Shown in pieces: positions 42,343 to 51,676 of a DNA stretch of 64,000 nt. Both the position numbers and the translations under genes were made by a program. Position 1 is the stretch's first letter, and the number at the start of each line of letters is the position of its first letter. The notes under the pieces are model-generated. The model did not search any database, was not told the DNA's origin, and was given only the letters and a program-made list of their open reading frames with translations. Source of the DNA: Vibrio sp. VB16 (lineage in GTDB: Bacteria > Pseudomonadota > Gammaproteobacteria > Enterobacterales > Vibrionaceae); NCBI RefSeq assembly GCF_015594925.2, contig NZ_CP087590.1, positions 2,542,001 through 2,606,000 of the forward strand, read 5' to 3'.

Positions 42343-44556
42343 TTAAATTGGTCTTACACTTTCTGGATCTAACTCGGCTGCAAATCGTGTCTGAATAAAC
42401 TGAACGTTTTTATCTTCTTCAAGGGCTTGATGCGCTGAGCTGAGTTTGTTCTGGTATATAGCCTCTCGCAACTCAAGGGGCGTTTGCCCTTTATCGCTTA
42501 CTTCTATCGTAAGATGACAATCCTCATCCAGAACCGTATTTAATGCGCTAAGCAATTCGCTCTGTGCCTTACCTTTATTAAGGTGAGCTTGCGAGGCTCG
42601 CAAACTTAACACAACGGTTGAGTTTTGTTTCTCATAGGAAGAATTGAGTGCAAGTTGTTCGACTAATTTCGGTATATCTAGCTTCTGGATGAGCGCTGAC
42701 CACTTATCTTGAGTGACGGCTTCATCGATGAGTTTTTCTGTCATTTCAGGTGTCTTAGTGTGCTCTAAAGCCTGCTTAATTTGTGTCGGAGTAAGTTCTG
42801 TTTTCTCTTCTTCAACGACTTGCGGTGTCAACGCTTTCCATTGATAAGGTTCACTTTCACTTGCCTCTTCTTTTATTTCAACAGCAGAATGTTCACTAGA
42901 GATATTAGGCGACACCAGTTTAGTAGCACTATGTTGCGATATACGCTCTATTGCTGTGGTAGGTGGTGCCGCTTTAGGCTTTTTTCCGACATTACTCACT
43001 GTAGGGCTAGAGGTTGAAACTTGCGCCCGCTTTGATCGAAGCTGGTGTCTCAACCCTGCTATGGGTGACTTTTGTATAGGTGCAACCTCTTCCACAGGCG
43101 TTGATTGCTGATCAATTTGGGATACCTGAGAGTCATGCTCTGAGTGTTGTTCGACAACCATCGACTGTTGAAAGGTCTCGTGTGCCATATACTCAGCAGT
43201 AGACGAGTCATCACTCATCGGCGGATAATCATCTTCTGACGGCATTGGCGGCCTATCTGAATGATAGGTGTTTTCTTCCGCAGGCGACGGTACCTGCTTT
43301 TGCTCATTGACTGTTATCGATGTATTTTCTACATTTAGATCGGGGGCGACCTTCTCTACTGGCGCGACATCAACCGTGGGCTTCAATTGCGGCTTCTGCT
43401 CTACTTTCGCCACGGCTACCGGGGCTTGCGGCTGATCACTTGGCAGCGTTATCGCACTTACCAAATCAACCTTTACTGGACGAAATGCCATCATCCTAAG
43501 CACCGTCATCTCCAATCCTATTCGAGCTGAAGGTGCTAGAGGCAAATCTTGTCTACCTTTTAGAGCAATTTGGTAATAGAGCTGTACATCTTGAGGGGCT
43601 AAATATTGACTTAAGAGATCTATCTTCTCCGCATCAGGTTTAGACTTATCTAGCGATGCGGGGAGAGCCTGAAACATAGCAATACGATGTAACTGGCTGG
43701 CTAATTCTTGAAGAAGACTGTCCCAATCTACACCATTTTCCGCTAGTCGTTGAACAGCGGACATTGCGTGAGTAACTTGTTTACTCGCCATTGCTTCTAG
43801 CAAATGAATCGCTTGATCCGTATCAAGCACGCCAAGCATACTCGAGACAATTTCAGTTGAAACGGTACCATTCCCTAACGCAATGGCCTGATCCGATAAG
43901 CTTAAGGCATCACGCATACTGCCGTCGGCCGCATGCGCTATCATTCCTAATGCTCTCTGCTCGGTCACTATGCCTTCGTGCTGCAGTATCGTATCCAGTT
44001 GTTGATGAATAACATCAACACTGATTGGCTTGAGGTGAAACTGCAAGCATCGAGATAGAATAGTGACGGGTAGCTTTTGAGGATCCGTTGTCGCCAACAA
44101 AAATTTGACGTATTCAGGTGGTTCTTCAAGTGTTTTAAGAAGGGCATTAAAGCTATGCCTAGAAAGCATATGCACTTCATCAATTAGATAAACCTTAAAG
44201 CGACCTCTTGCTGGTTTATATTGAACGTTATCGAGTAGTTCTCTGGTATCTTCAACCTTTGTTCTCGACGCTGCATCGACCTCTAAAAGGTCAACAAATC
44301 GACCTTCATCAATCTCTTTACATGTGTCGCACTGGCCACAAGGTTTTGCAGTAATACCCGTTTCACAGTTCAGTCCTTTAGCAAATAAGCGCCCAATAGA
44401 AGTTTTACCCACACCACGAGTCCCACTGAATAGGTAGGCGTGATGAAGCTTATTCTGGCTCAGAGCATTTTCCAATGCGGTCAGCACATGAGACTGTCCA
44501 ACAACTTCATTAAAATGGGAAGGGCGCCATTTGCGCGCTAAAGCTAAGTAACTCAT
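42343..44556 (-). CDS. dnaX: DNA polymerase III subunits tau and gamma
   Basis: A 737-residue clamp loader protein. The ATPase part shows SGTRGVGKTSIGRLFAKGLN (Walker A), a zinc Cys set (NCETG...CGQCDTC), LIDEVHMLSRHSFNALLKTL (Walker B) and SRCLQF. Domain III and an Ala/Pro/Gln-rich linker follow, and the C-terminal part binds DnaB and the alpha subunit. Full translation gives tau. At codons 524-526 (GGA AAA AAG) a -1 shift would give a gamma form ending in Ala-stop after 527 residues. The gene is upstream of ybaB and recR. Confidence 0.96.
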   Translation of the reverse strand: MSYLALARKWRPSHFNEVVGQSHVLTALENALSQNKLHHAYLFSGTRGVGKTSIGRLFAKGLNCETGITAKPCGQCDTCKEIDEGRFVDLLEVDAASRTKVEDTRELLDNVQYKPARGRFKVYLIDEVHMLSRHSFNALLKTLEEPPEYVKFLLATTDPQKLPVTILSRCLQFHLKPISVDVIHQQLDTILQHEGIVTEQRALGMIAHAADGSMRDALSLSDQAIALGNGTVSTEIVSSMLGVLDTDQAIHLLEAMASKQVTHAMSAVQRLAENGVDWDSLLQELASQLHRIAMFQALPASLDKSKPDAEKIDLLSQYLAPQDVQLYYQIALKGRQDLPLAPSARIGLEMTVLRMMAFRPVKVDLVSAITLPSDQPQAPVAVAKVEQKPQLKPTVDVAPVEKVAPDLNVENTSITVNEQKQVPSPAEENTYHSDRPPMPSEDDYPPMSDDSSTAEYMAHETFQQSMVVEQHSEHDSQVSQIDQQSTPVEEVAPIQKSPIAGLRHQLRSKRAQVSTSSPTVSNVGKKPKAAPPTTAIERISQHSATKLVSPNISSEHSAVEIKEEASESEPYQWKALTPQVVEEEKTELTPTQIKQALEHTKTPEMTEKLIDEAVTQDKWSALIQKLDIPKLVEQLALNSSYEKQNSTVVLSLRASQAHLNKGKAQSELLSALNTVLDEDCHLTIEVSDKGQTPLELREAIYQNKLSSAHQALEEDKNVQFIQTRFAAELDPESVRPI
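42974..42985 (-). other. Programmed -1 frameshift site in dnaX (A AAA AAG)
   Basis: On the coding strand the frame reads GGA AAA AAG CCT AAA, so the heptamer A AAA AAG is in the X XXY YYZ phase as in E. coli dnaX. A -1 slip gives GCC TAA, stopping after one extra residue. An AGTGAG stretch about ten bases upstream could act as the internal Shine-Dalgarno stimulator; a clear downstream stem was not identified. Confidence 0.75.
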
Positions 44557-44599
44557 TCAATATTTCCAGCTTAGATTGTCTTCGTGAATGTTGATCGAA

Positions 44600-45145
44600 T
44601 TAGTGACCTTCAAATTCACAGATGCTGTAAACGTTAAGATCTAGAGCTTTAAGACGCGCTTCACCGCCAATTTCAGGGAGGTTAATAACAAACGCGGCAT
44701 ACTCTACAACACCACCTAAACGACGAATTAGTTTCGTAGTGGCTTCAATAGTCCCACCCGTTGCAAGTAGATCATCAACAACAAGAACTTTGTCGCCTTC
44801 TACTATTGCGTCCGTATGAATCTCCAACATATCCGTGCCATATTCCAATTCATATGATTCAGAGATCGTTGCACGAGGTAATTTACCTGGTTTTCTTACT
44901 GGTACAAAACCTACACCAAGTTCAAGAGCTAGAGGTGCACCGAAAAGGAAACCTCGTGCTTCAGTACCTACTATTTTCGTGAAACCCATCTCTTTGTATT
45001 TCTCTACAAGCAGTTGAATCGTTGCTTGATACGCCGTCGCGTCTTCCATGAGGCTGGTAACATCACGAAATAAGATACCTGGCTTTGGATAATCAGGAAT
45101 GGTTTTAATGCTTGCTTTAATTAATGTGATTGTTTCAGTAGTCAT
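44600..45145 (-). CDS. apt: Adenine phosphoribosyltransferase
   Basis: A 181-residue enzyme that makes AMP from adenine and PRPP. Typical are IKASIKTIPDYPKPGILFRD, GTEARGFLFGAPLALELGVG and the PRPP site VLVVDDLLATGGTIEATTKL. The second of two nearby ATGs is chosen because Apt proteins start MTTET here. The gene is directly upstream of dnaX on the same strand with a 43-bp gap, as in other Vibrio and in E. coli. Confidence 0.95.
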   Translation of the reverse strand: MTTETITLIKASIKTIPDYPKPGILFRDVTSLMEDATAYQATIQLLVEKYKEMGFTKIVGTEARGFLFGAPLALELGVGFVPVRKPGKLPRATISESYELEYGTDMLEIHTDAIVEGDKVLVVDDLLATGGTIEATTKLIRRLGGVVEYAAFVINLPEIGGEARLKALDLNVYSICEFEGH

Positions 45146-45276
45146 ATTCATTCAAATTTTGTTGTGATTTGCTTGTGCCATATCGCTGTAATTTATAATT
45201 ATTATTTTTAGCGTGACAAGCTAAGAAACTATGCTCTGTTTATACTTTTAAACAAACCAAAACACAGAAAAACAAA

Positions 45277-45298
45277 TGCCCACTCCGAAGAGTGGGCA
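45277..45298 (-). terminator. UUCG-loop terminator after the RssB-like gene
   Basis: On the minus strand TGCCCACTC, a TTCG tetraloop and GAGTGGGCA form a 9-bp stem followed by ATTTGTTTTTC. It lies about 130 bp beyond the response-regulator stop and upstream of apt, isolating the two. Confidence 0.8.
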
Positions 45299-45427
45299 CA
45301 CTTCCTCATTATGTTAGTGATTTTTTTCCTCATGAGCAACAAAGGAAAAGAAAGCAAACGTTCAAACCTGTCATTGTGTGCAATAAATCTACTTATTGTC
45401 TTTTTACCGCTGTTTATTTGGTCATAT

Positions 45428-46531
45428 TCAGTCAGTAGAATCGGGTTTTATATCTAAACTAAAATGGCTGACCCCGATATTGGCAATGTTTAACTTGCCA
45501 CCAGAGAGGATGCTTAGGTTTTCAAACAATTCATTTTTCACACAACCCGTTCCAAGGTGATGCCCCCCTTCTATATGGGTTTTTCTTTCCCCTTCCGTCC
45601 AAATCGCGTCTAAACCAGCAGGTAAAATACTTACCGTCCCATCGGTCATATCAGCAATGCCTATCAGCGCTCCGATCGAAGAAACAGAATCAATACAATT
45701 GATGCCGCTCTCTAGGTTCTCACCAAATTCGACTAACATATCTTTACTTAACTGTTGTCGCCGTAGGCTGTCATTGAATAATGCTCGAACCAATAAAGAC
45801 GTTGCTACACCGCAACCATCGACAGTGGTTGAATCAATGAGGTAAAAGGCAAATTGCCCATCAATTAGCCAGGCATAATCAAATACTAAAGGCATGTTCT
45901 CTGATGATTGAAGCAAACTATAGCTGCATTTCCACTTACCTTGTCTAGTATCTCTATCAGGCAGTAAAGCCGTCAGTAAATCTTTCGCAGCATTCGGATT
46001 CTCTTTTAAATGGTCCAAATGCCAGTAAAGTTCTTTGTCTTCAGGAATATCCCCTTCCTCACCGACTCTAAACCATTGACTGGCAAAATCACGAGAGGTG
46101 CTAATATGTTTATTTTCATCATCTAAGATATTCGAAATTGCAGACAGCAAATGTTTCGGCGTGGAGATGGGTTTGGTTAAAAAATCCTTAATACCAAATC
46201 GCAACGCACGTGCAACATCTGACATATCTTCCGTCGCGGAAACTACAATCATTGGAACTTCTGGATACTCCCAACTCACCTCTTCTGCGAACTCAATACC
46301 GTTAAGTATTGGCATAGATAGATCACAAACAATAAGATCGGGAACCTCTTCGCGCAGTTTTTGCAATCCATCTAGGCCATGTTCCGCCTCAATGATAAAA
46401 TACCCTTCTTTTTCTAGTACTACTGATGTGAATCTACGAAAAATCGGATCATCATCTACCAACATTATTGTACGACTATCCAAACGACTCTTTTGCTCAA
46501 AAAGAACAGAGTCGGCTTGACTATTCATCAT
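45428..46531 (-). CDS. RssB-like response regulator with degenerate phosphatase-type domain
   Basis: A 367-residue protein. The N-terminal receiver has LVDDDP, the phospho-Asp in LIVCDLSMP and FLTKPI. The C-terminal region (about residues 185-365) resembles the PP2C-like pseudophosphatase of RssB, the adaptor that delivers sigma-S to ClpXP in E. coli. Gammaproteobacterial homologues are often named RssB. The ATG has GGTGAGG upstream; an earlier in-frame start is less well placed. A single-gene unit with its own terminator. Whether it targets RpoS here is inference. Confidence 0.8.
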   Translation of the reverse strand: MMNSQADSVLFEQKSRLDSRTIMLVDDDPIFRRFTSVVLEKEGYFIIEAEHGLDGLQKLREEVPDLIVCDLSMPILNGIEFAEEVSWEYPEVPMIVVSATEDMSDVARALRFGIKDFLTKPISTPKHLLSAISNILDDENKHISTSRDFASQWFRVGEEGDIPEDKELYWHLDHLKENPNAAKDLLTALLPDRDTRQGKWKCSYSLLQSSENMPLVFDYAWLIDGQFAFYLIDSTTVDGCGVATSLLVRALFNDSLRRQQLSKDMLVEFGENLESGINCIDSVSSIGALIGIADMTDGTVSILPAGLDAIWTEGERKTHIEGGHHLGTGCVKNELFENLSILSGGKLNIANIGVSHFSLDIKPDSTD

Positions 46532-46740
46532 ATAAACCTCACCCATCTGATTTTGGGTACGTCTTTTTATTGTTATTTAATTCCCCTATAAAAGGTAGTT
46601 CTGATTCTTGATTTATACAACATATGCGATCTTGTTAAGGAATTATTTAAAAACAGAACCACATATTGACGTAAAGCAAATTTAGAATACGAAGAACAGT
46701 ATAAATTGACCGGACAAGTAATTAGGAACTTTCGCTGTTG

Positions 46741-47619
46741 ATGAAATTTGATGATCTAAATCTATTTCGACTTGTAGTCGAGAATGGAAGCTACACAGCA
46801 ACGTCTAAAAAGACACTTATTCCCGTAGCCACTATTACACGGCGAATTCAGGCGCTTGAAGACGCTGTAAATCTGCGACTTTTGAACCGCCATGCGAGAA
46901 AGTTATCTCTGACAGAAGCCGGTGAACGTTTCTATCAAGAGTGTGCTCCTATCTTAAAACAACTCTCTAGTACCACTGAAGTCATAACCGACGATTGTCG
47001 TGGGGCGGCAGGAAAGCTGCGGGTATCTGCACCATCAAATCTTACTAAGCGAGTCATTCTTCCAATGCTCAGTGATTTTATGGCAAGTTACCCTGACATC
47101 AACATTGAACTGACGATGAGTAATGATGCCGACCAGATTGACCCTATCGATTGGGACATTATCTTTCGAGTTGGGCCCCAAAGAGATTCAACCCTTATCG
47201 CACGTAAAATAGATTCTGTTAAAGACATACTCGTTGCCAGTCCCGAATATCTAAAGAGCAGCAAAGCACCACTGACACATGCTGACGACTTGTCTGAGCA
47301 CGCATTGTTGAAAGGCAGCCCCTTGCTTAAGTGGTTATTAACAAATAGTAGTGGCGAGACGGTTCTTAATAACGACAAAGCACGATTTGAGGCGAATGCG
47401 CTCAACGTCGTTCGCCGAGCATCAGCAAGAGGCTTAGGTATTACGTTGATGCCGGACATAATGCTTCAAGAATACTTTGAAAATGGTAGCTTGGTTCGCA
47501 TTCTGAATGACTGGAGCGCAAACCCTAGAGATATCTACATGCTTTATAATCATAAAGATCATCAACCGGAGAAGGTTCGTCTGCTGATTGAATACGTCAC
47601 TCACTATCATGATAAATAG
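46741..47619 (+). CDS. LysR family transcriptional regulator
   Basis: A 292-residue regulator. The N-terminal winged helix (LNLFRLVVENGSYTATSKKT and IPVATITRRIQALEDAVNLR) leads to the substrate-binding domain (GKLRVSAPSNLTKRVILPML, then DWDIIFRVGPQ). It resembles the CrgA/AaeR branch of LysR proteins. ATG is preferred to a TTG immediately before it. No divergent target gene lies next to it; the neighbour RssB-like gene is divergent and may be unrelated. Confidence 0.9.
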   Translation: MKFDDLNLFRLVVENGSYTATSKKTLIPVATITRRIQALEDAVNLRLLNRHARKLSLTEAGERFYQECAPILKQLSSTTEVITDDCRGAAGKLRVSAPSNLTKRVILPMLSDFMASYPDINIELTMSNDADQIDPIDWDIIFRVGPQRDSTLIARKIDSVKDILVASPEYLKSSKAPLTHADDLSEHALLKGSPLLKWLLTNSSGETVLNNDKARFEANALNVVRRASARGLGITLMPDIMLQEYFENGSLVRILNDWSANPRDIYMLYNHKDHQPEKVRLLIEYVTHYHDK

Positions 47620-47690
47620 TCATTCATGTTAGTCACAAACGTATTTGACTTGGTAATAAGTGCTCAGCATTGATGACATTCAAACAATAA

Positions 47691-47719
47691 AAAACCAGAG
47701 CAACGGCTCTGGTTTTTTT
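47691..47719. terminator. Bidirectional terminator between the LysR gene and purF
   Basis: AAAACCAGAGC and GCTCTGGTTTT pair over 11 bases around AACG, with T after the 3' arm on the plus strand and T-rich sequence on the minus strand. The genes converge here. Confidence 0.85.
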
Positions 47720-47744
47720 GAATACTATTTAGACGCTAACAACG

Positions 47745-49259
47745 TTATACCCCTTCGTTGTATAACTCCAAACTCGCCAAATCTTGCTGAATATCTTTTT
47801 GCAATCGAGAGTCATCATTTCTTAAAGAATCTAAGAAGTCTAAATATTTTTGGTCAATATCACCGGTTACATACTCACCATTAAAGACCGACGTTTCAAA
47901 CTGCTTGATATCGACATTGCCTAAACCAACCGCGGCAACCAAATCCTCCAATGTCTGGAAAATTAGCGCGTCTGCACCAATAAGTTTCGCGATTTCTTCC
48001 GCATCACGGCCGTGAGCAATTAATTCGTTTGCACTAGGCATATCGATACCGTAGACATTTGGGAAGCGAATTTCCGGTGCAGCTGAAACCATGTATACAT
48101 TGCTGGCACCTGCTTCACGTGCCATCTCTATGATCTGCTCTGAAGTTGTACCACGGACAATAGAATCATCAACCAACAGCACATTCTTACCCTTAAATTC
48201 AGATCGAATAGCATTCAATTTACGACGCACTGATTTTCTACGTTGAGTCTGTCCCGGCATGATAAAGGTGCGGCCAACATATCGGTTTTTCACAAAACCT
48301 TGGCGATAAGGTTTATTCATAATTTGAGCAATCTGAAGCGCAATATCACATGATGTTTCTGGAATAGGTATGACGACATCAAAGTCCAGATCAGACCATT
48401 CTCGTTGAATTTTTTCACCGAGCTTCTTACCCATTTCAACGCGAGCGCTATATACGGAGATTTTGTCGATAAATGAATCTGGACGAGCAAAATATACATA
48501 CTCGAAGATACAAGGGTTTACTTGCGGGTTATCCGCGCATTGTTGAGTAAACAACTGGCCGTCAAACGTCACATAAATACCTTCGCCTGGTGCAACGTCT
48601 CGCACGAAATCAAAACCCACGGCATCAAGTGCAACAGACTCGGAAGCCACCATATACTCGATGCTACCCTCTAACTCTCTTTTGCCTAAGCAGAGCGGAC
48701 GAATTCCGTGCGGGTCGCGAAAAGCAATCATGCCATGGCCGATAATCATGGCCGCGACTGCATAAGCGCCTTTTATCGTTCTGTGCACGTTAGTTACGGC
48801 TCTAAAAACATCTTCAGACGTAACATTGCCTTTAACGGTATCAATCTCATGAGCGAGAACATTCAACAAAACTTCAGAGTCAGAAGTGGTATTGACGTGG
48901 CGGCGATCTTTCTCAAACAGTTTTTCACGAATTTCGGCGGCATTGGTTAAGTTACCATTGTGTGCCAATGTAATGCCAAATGGCGAGTTCACATAAAACG
49001 GTTGTGCTTCAGAAGCACTAGAACTTCCCGCCGTTGGATAGCGGACGTGGCCGATACCCACGTTTCCTTGAAGGCGTTGCATATGTTTAGAGTCAAACAC
49101 ATCTCTAACTAAACCGTTCGCTTTACGCAAACGAAAACGATTGCTTTCTATGGTAACAATACCAGCAGCATCTTGGCCACGATGTTGCAATACAGTCAGT
49201 GCGTCATAAATTGACTGATTAACTGGATTTGTACCCACGATTCCAACAATACCACACAT
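47745..49259 (-). CDS. purF: Amidophosphoribosyltransferase
   Basis: A 504-residue enzyme, first committed step of purine synthesis. It starts MCGIVGIVGTNPVNQSIYDA with the catalytic Cys after the Met; HNGNLTNAAEIREKL is the glutaminase site and NVLLVDDSIVRGTTSEQII the PRPP site. GAGGG precedes the ATG. It lies after cvpA in the PurR-linked operon, 31 bp apart. Confidence 0.97.
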   Translation of the reverse strand: MCGIVGIVGTNPVNQSIYDALTVLQHRGQDAAGIVTIESNRFRLRKANGLVRDVFDSKHMQRLQGNVGIGHVRYPTAGSSSASEAQPFYVNSPFGITLAHNGNLTNAAEIREKLFEKDRRHVNTTSDSEVLLNVLAHEIDTVKGNVTSEDVFRAVTNVHRTIKGAYAVAAMIIGHGMIAFRDPHGIRPLCLGKRELEGSIEYMVASESVALDAVGFDFVRDVAPGEGIYVTFDGQLFTQQCADNPQVNPCIFEYVYFARPDSFIDKISVYSARVEMGKKLGEKIQREWSDLDFDVVIPIPETSCDIALQIAQIMNKPYRQGFVKNRYVGRTFIMPGQTQRRKSVRRKLNAIRSEFKGKNVLLVDDSIVRGTTSEQIIEMAREAGASNVYMVSAAPEIRFPNVYGIDMPSANELIAHGRDAEEIAKLIGADALIFQTLEDLVAAVGLGNVDIKQFETSVFNGEYVTGDIDQKYLDFLDSLRNDDSRLQKDIQQDLASLELYNEGV

Positions 49260-49290
49260 GTGTTAACCCTCAGTTTCTATAAAAATGGCA

Positions 49291-49782
49291 CTAAATAGCG
49301 CCAGATAAAAAGCTCGATGTTTGTTTCAAATGGTCAAAAAATGGTGCGATAATACGACTAAATTCAGGTATTAACACCGATTCTTTCCACCACTCTGAAT
49401 TTGACAATGCAGTAAACGCATCCATAAAAAACAGGGTGGCAGCAATGATAAGTACACCTCTTAGTGTGCCAAAAACCACACCAAGTACCCTATCAGTGCC
49501 TGATAAACCTGTTTTTTGTACCAGCTGAGCTATAACGTAGTTGACGATGGCGCCGACAACTAACGTAGCCACAAAGAGAGCCGCTATCGCACTTCCTCTG
49601 CGAAACATGTCATCTTCTATTCCGGAAAAATAAACGGAGAGTCTTTCATAATATTGACTTGCTATGAAAAACGCACCAAACCAGATAACTAATGACAATG
49701 CTTCTTTAACAAAGCCTCTTACTAAACTGATCAAAGCGGAAAGCCCGATCACACCTAAAATTATAAAATCTATCCAATTCAT
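49291..49782 (-). CDS. cvpA: Colicin V production protein CvpA
   Basis: A 163-residue inner-membrane protein with four hydrophobic segments, beginning MNWIDFIILGVIGLSALISL and containing RGFVKEALSLVIW. E. coli CvpA is 162 residues and precedes purF, as here. It is needed for colicin V export and cell-envelope robustness, though its biochemical role is unclear. A perfect PurR box lies just upstream of the gene. Confidence 0.95.
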   Translation of the reverse strand: MNWIDFIILGVIGLSALISLVRGFVKEALSLVIWFGAFFIASQYYERLSVYFSGIEDDMFRRGSAIAALFVATLVVGAIVNYVIAQLVQKTGLSGTDRVLGVVFGTLRGVLIIAATLFFMDAFTALSNSEWWKESVLIPEFSRIIAPFFDHLKQTSSFLSGAI

Positions 49783-49830
49783 TTGTTTTACATCTTTAAG
49801 TTGGCGCGCATTTTAACAGAAAAATTCGCG

Positions 49831-49846
49831 ACGCAAACGTTTTCTT
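49831..49846. promoter_or_regulatory. PurR operator of the cvpA-purF operon
   Basis: ACGCAAACGTTTTCTT agrees with the E. coli PurR consensus ANGCAANCGNTTNCNT. It lies about 50 bp upstream of cvpA and overlaps the last bases of dedD, so PurR with hypoxanthine or guanine would repress cvpA-purF. Confidence 0.85.
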
Positions 49847-50372
49847 ATGGGTTTAGGGGCTTAAATTTCAACAATTGACCTTTTGAGCCGGTAACTTTTT
49901 GAAGTTCTTTGATTTGTCTTTCCAATTTACTTTTGGAAGTGTCTGGTCCAATGATAATACGAGTAAATGCTTTTTCTTGCTTAATATTCGCTTGATATCC
50001 ACGTTTCTGCAGATCTTTTACCAGAGTTTTTGCATTATCGGCGTTTTTTAACGCCATCAATTGAATAATCCAAGCACTCTCTTGGTATTCATTCTTTTCA
50101 ACCACATCATTGACCACCACCACAACTTCCTCAACATCAGGTATAGAGGTCGTCGCCTTAACGGGACTTTCTGGCAAAGCCGTTTGTACGGCAATAGGTT
50201 GCAATACTTCGAACGATTCCACCTCCGTTCCAACATCTGGCTTAAGAGGGATAGCCGCAAGATCTTCTTTATAGTGCTTTTTTTTACCATCTAAGACATC
50301 CGGTAATACTATGACCCCGACAGCGACTAAAATGATGGTTCCAACCAAACGGCTTTGGAATTTACTTGCCAT
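49845..50372 (-). CDS. dedD: DedD-like cell-division protein with SPOR domain
   Basis: A 175-residue protein with a short cytoplasmic start, one membrane helix (LVGTIILVAVGVIVLPDVL), a linker and a C-terminal SPOR domain (about residues 100-172: WIIQLMALKNADNAKTLVKD and QANIKQEKAFTRIIIGPD). It binds denuded peptidoglycan at the division septum. AAGGAG precedes the ATG and the start overlaps the end of folC by 11 bases. Confidence 0.92.
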   Translation of the reverse strand: MASKFQSRLVGTIILVAVGVIVLPDVLDGKKKHYKEDLAAIPLKPDVGTEVESFEVLQPIAVQTALPESPVKATTSIPDVEEVVVVVNDVVEKNEYQESAWIIQLMALKNADNAKTLVKDLQKRGYQANIKQEKAFTRIIIGPDTSKSKLERQIKELQKVTGSKGQLLKFKPLNP

Positions 50373-51636
50373 TTGTACTCCTTTGCAACTGTAAATAGAC
50401 TAATACTTCGGCGACCGTTCTAAACGAGCCCGCGATGAGAATAACATCTTCCTTTCGAGCCTGTGACAATGCAGCTTGATAGGCGAATGTAGGAGACGAA
50501 TACCGATTACACGATGTCTGAATATGTCCAATCAATTCATCGGCACTCGCCGCTCTAGGGCCATCTAATGAGCTTGGATACCACGTTGTTACGATAGGCT
50601 CTAATACCTTTATGGTTTGAGCAATATCTTTATCATGAAGCATACCAAGTACACAATGAATCGTTTTACCAGCATAGCGTTGTTGTATTTGCTGTGCTAA
50701 GTATTCCGCAGAGTGAGGATTATGTGCCACATCCAAGATAACAATAGGTGCATTGTTAACTTTTTGCATCCGTCCTGACAATTTCGCGCGCTGTAATCCG
50801 TTGACAATATTGACGTCTGTAATATCAAAGTCAGCAGCGCCTAGAGCCATTATAGCCGTGGCCGCATTAGGCAAGGGCAAACTGGGCTTAGGAAGCTGAG
50901 TAAGATCAAAGGCACCGCTACACCAATCCCAATGTTCTGCTTCTTCCACATACTTATACTGTATACCAACTTGATGAAGCTCAGCGCCAATCTCGTCCGC
51001 GTAGGCCGCAACCGTGTACGGAGCATTCGGTTGCCCACATATTGCAGGTTTACCGCTTCTAAATATTCCTGCTTTTTCTTGTGCGATAACATTAATGTCA
51101 TCACCCAACCAGTCAACATGGTCAATCGCTAAGCTAGTAATCACGCTAACATCATGGTCAACAATATTAGTCGCGTCTAAACGCCCCCCAAGACCCACTT
51201 CTAATACAACGACATCCACAGCTTCTTGTTGAAACAAGCGTAACGCCGCAAGCGTACCAAACTCAAAAAAACTTAAGCTGGTTTCGCCACGTTGTGTATC
51301 GACAAATGAGAAGGCCTCGGCGTGTTTTGCGTCGGGTAATATTGCGCCATTAATTCTTACTCGTTCGTTATAGCGAATAAGATGTGGGGAACTATAGACG
51401 CCAACAGAATATCCTGCATCTAAGAGGATTGCTTCAAGGATGGCACAAGTTGAACCCTTACCATTTGTTCCAGCAACAGTGATCACTTTATTGGCAGGTT
51501 TTGTGAGGTTTGCACTTTCAGCAACAATTTGAACGCGCTCTAATCCAAGATCGATAGCGCTGGTATGAATATTTTCTAAATAATCAAGCCACATCGATAA
51601 GGACGATGTGGCTTGAGGTATCTTGCTTAGACTCAT
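50362..51636 (-). CDS. folC: Bifunctional folylpolyglutamate synthase/dihydrofolate synthase
   Basis: A 424-residue Mur-ligase-type enzyme. VITVAGTNGKGSTCAILEAI is the ATP-binding loop, YSSPHLIRYNERVRINGA and EVGLGGRLDATNIV follow, and VILDVAHNPHSAEYLAQQ lies in the C-terminal domain. It adds glutamate to dihydropteroate and folates. It lies between accD and dedD as in E. coli, and its 3' end overlaps dedD. Confidence 0.96.
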   Translation of the reverse strand: MSLSKIPQATSSLSMWLDYLENIHTSAIDLGLERVQIVAESANLTKPANKVITVAGTNGKGSTCAILEAILLDAGYSVGVYSSPHLIRYNERVRINGAILPDAKHAEAFSFVDTQRGETSLSFFEFGTLAALRLFQQEAVDVVVLEVGLGGRLDATNIVDHDVSVITSLAIDHVDWLGDDINVIAQEKAGIFRSGKPAICGQPNAPYTVAAYADEIGAELHQVGIQYKYVEEAEHWDWCSGAFDLTQLPKPSLPLPNAATAIMALGAADFDITDVNIVNGLQRAKLSGRMQKVNNAPIVILDVAHNPHSAEYLAQQIQQRYAGKTIHCVLGMLHDKDIAQTIKVLEPIVTTWYPSSLDGPRAASADELIGHIQTSCNRYSSPTFAYQAALSQARKEDVILIAGSFRTVAEVLVYLQLQRSTNGK

Positions 51637-51676
51637 TAACTTACATCACGATTAGACGTTTAGGTTAGTCAATACT

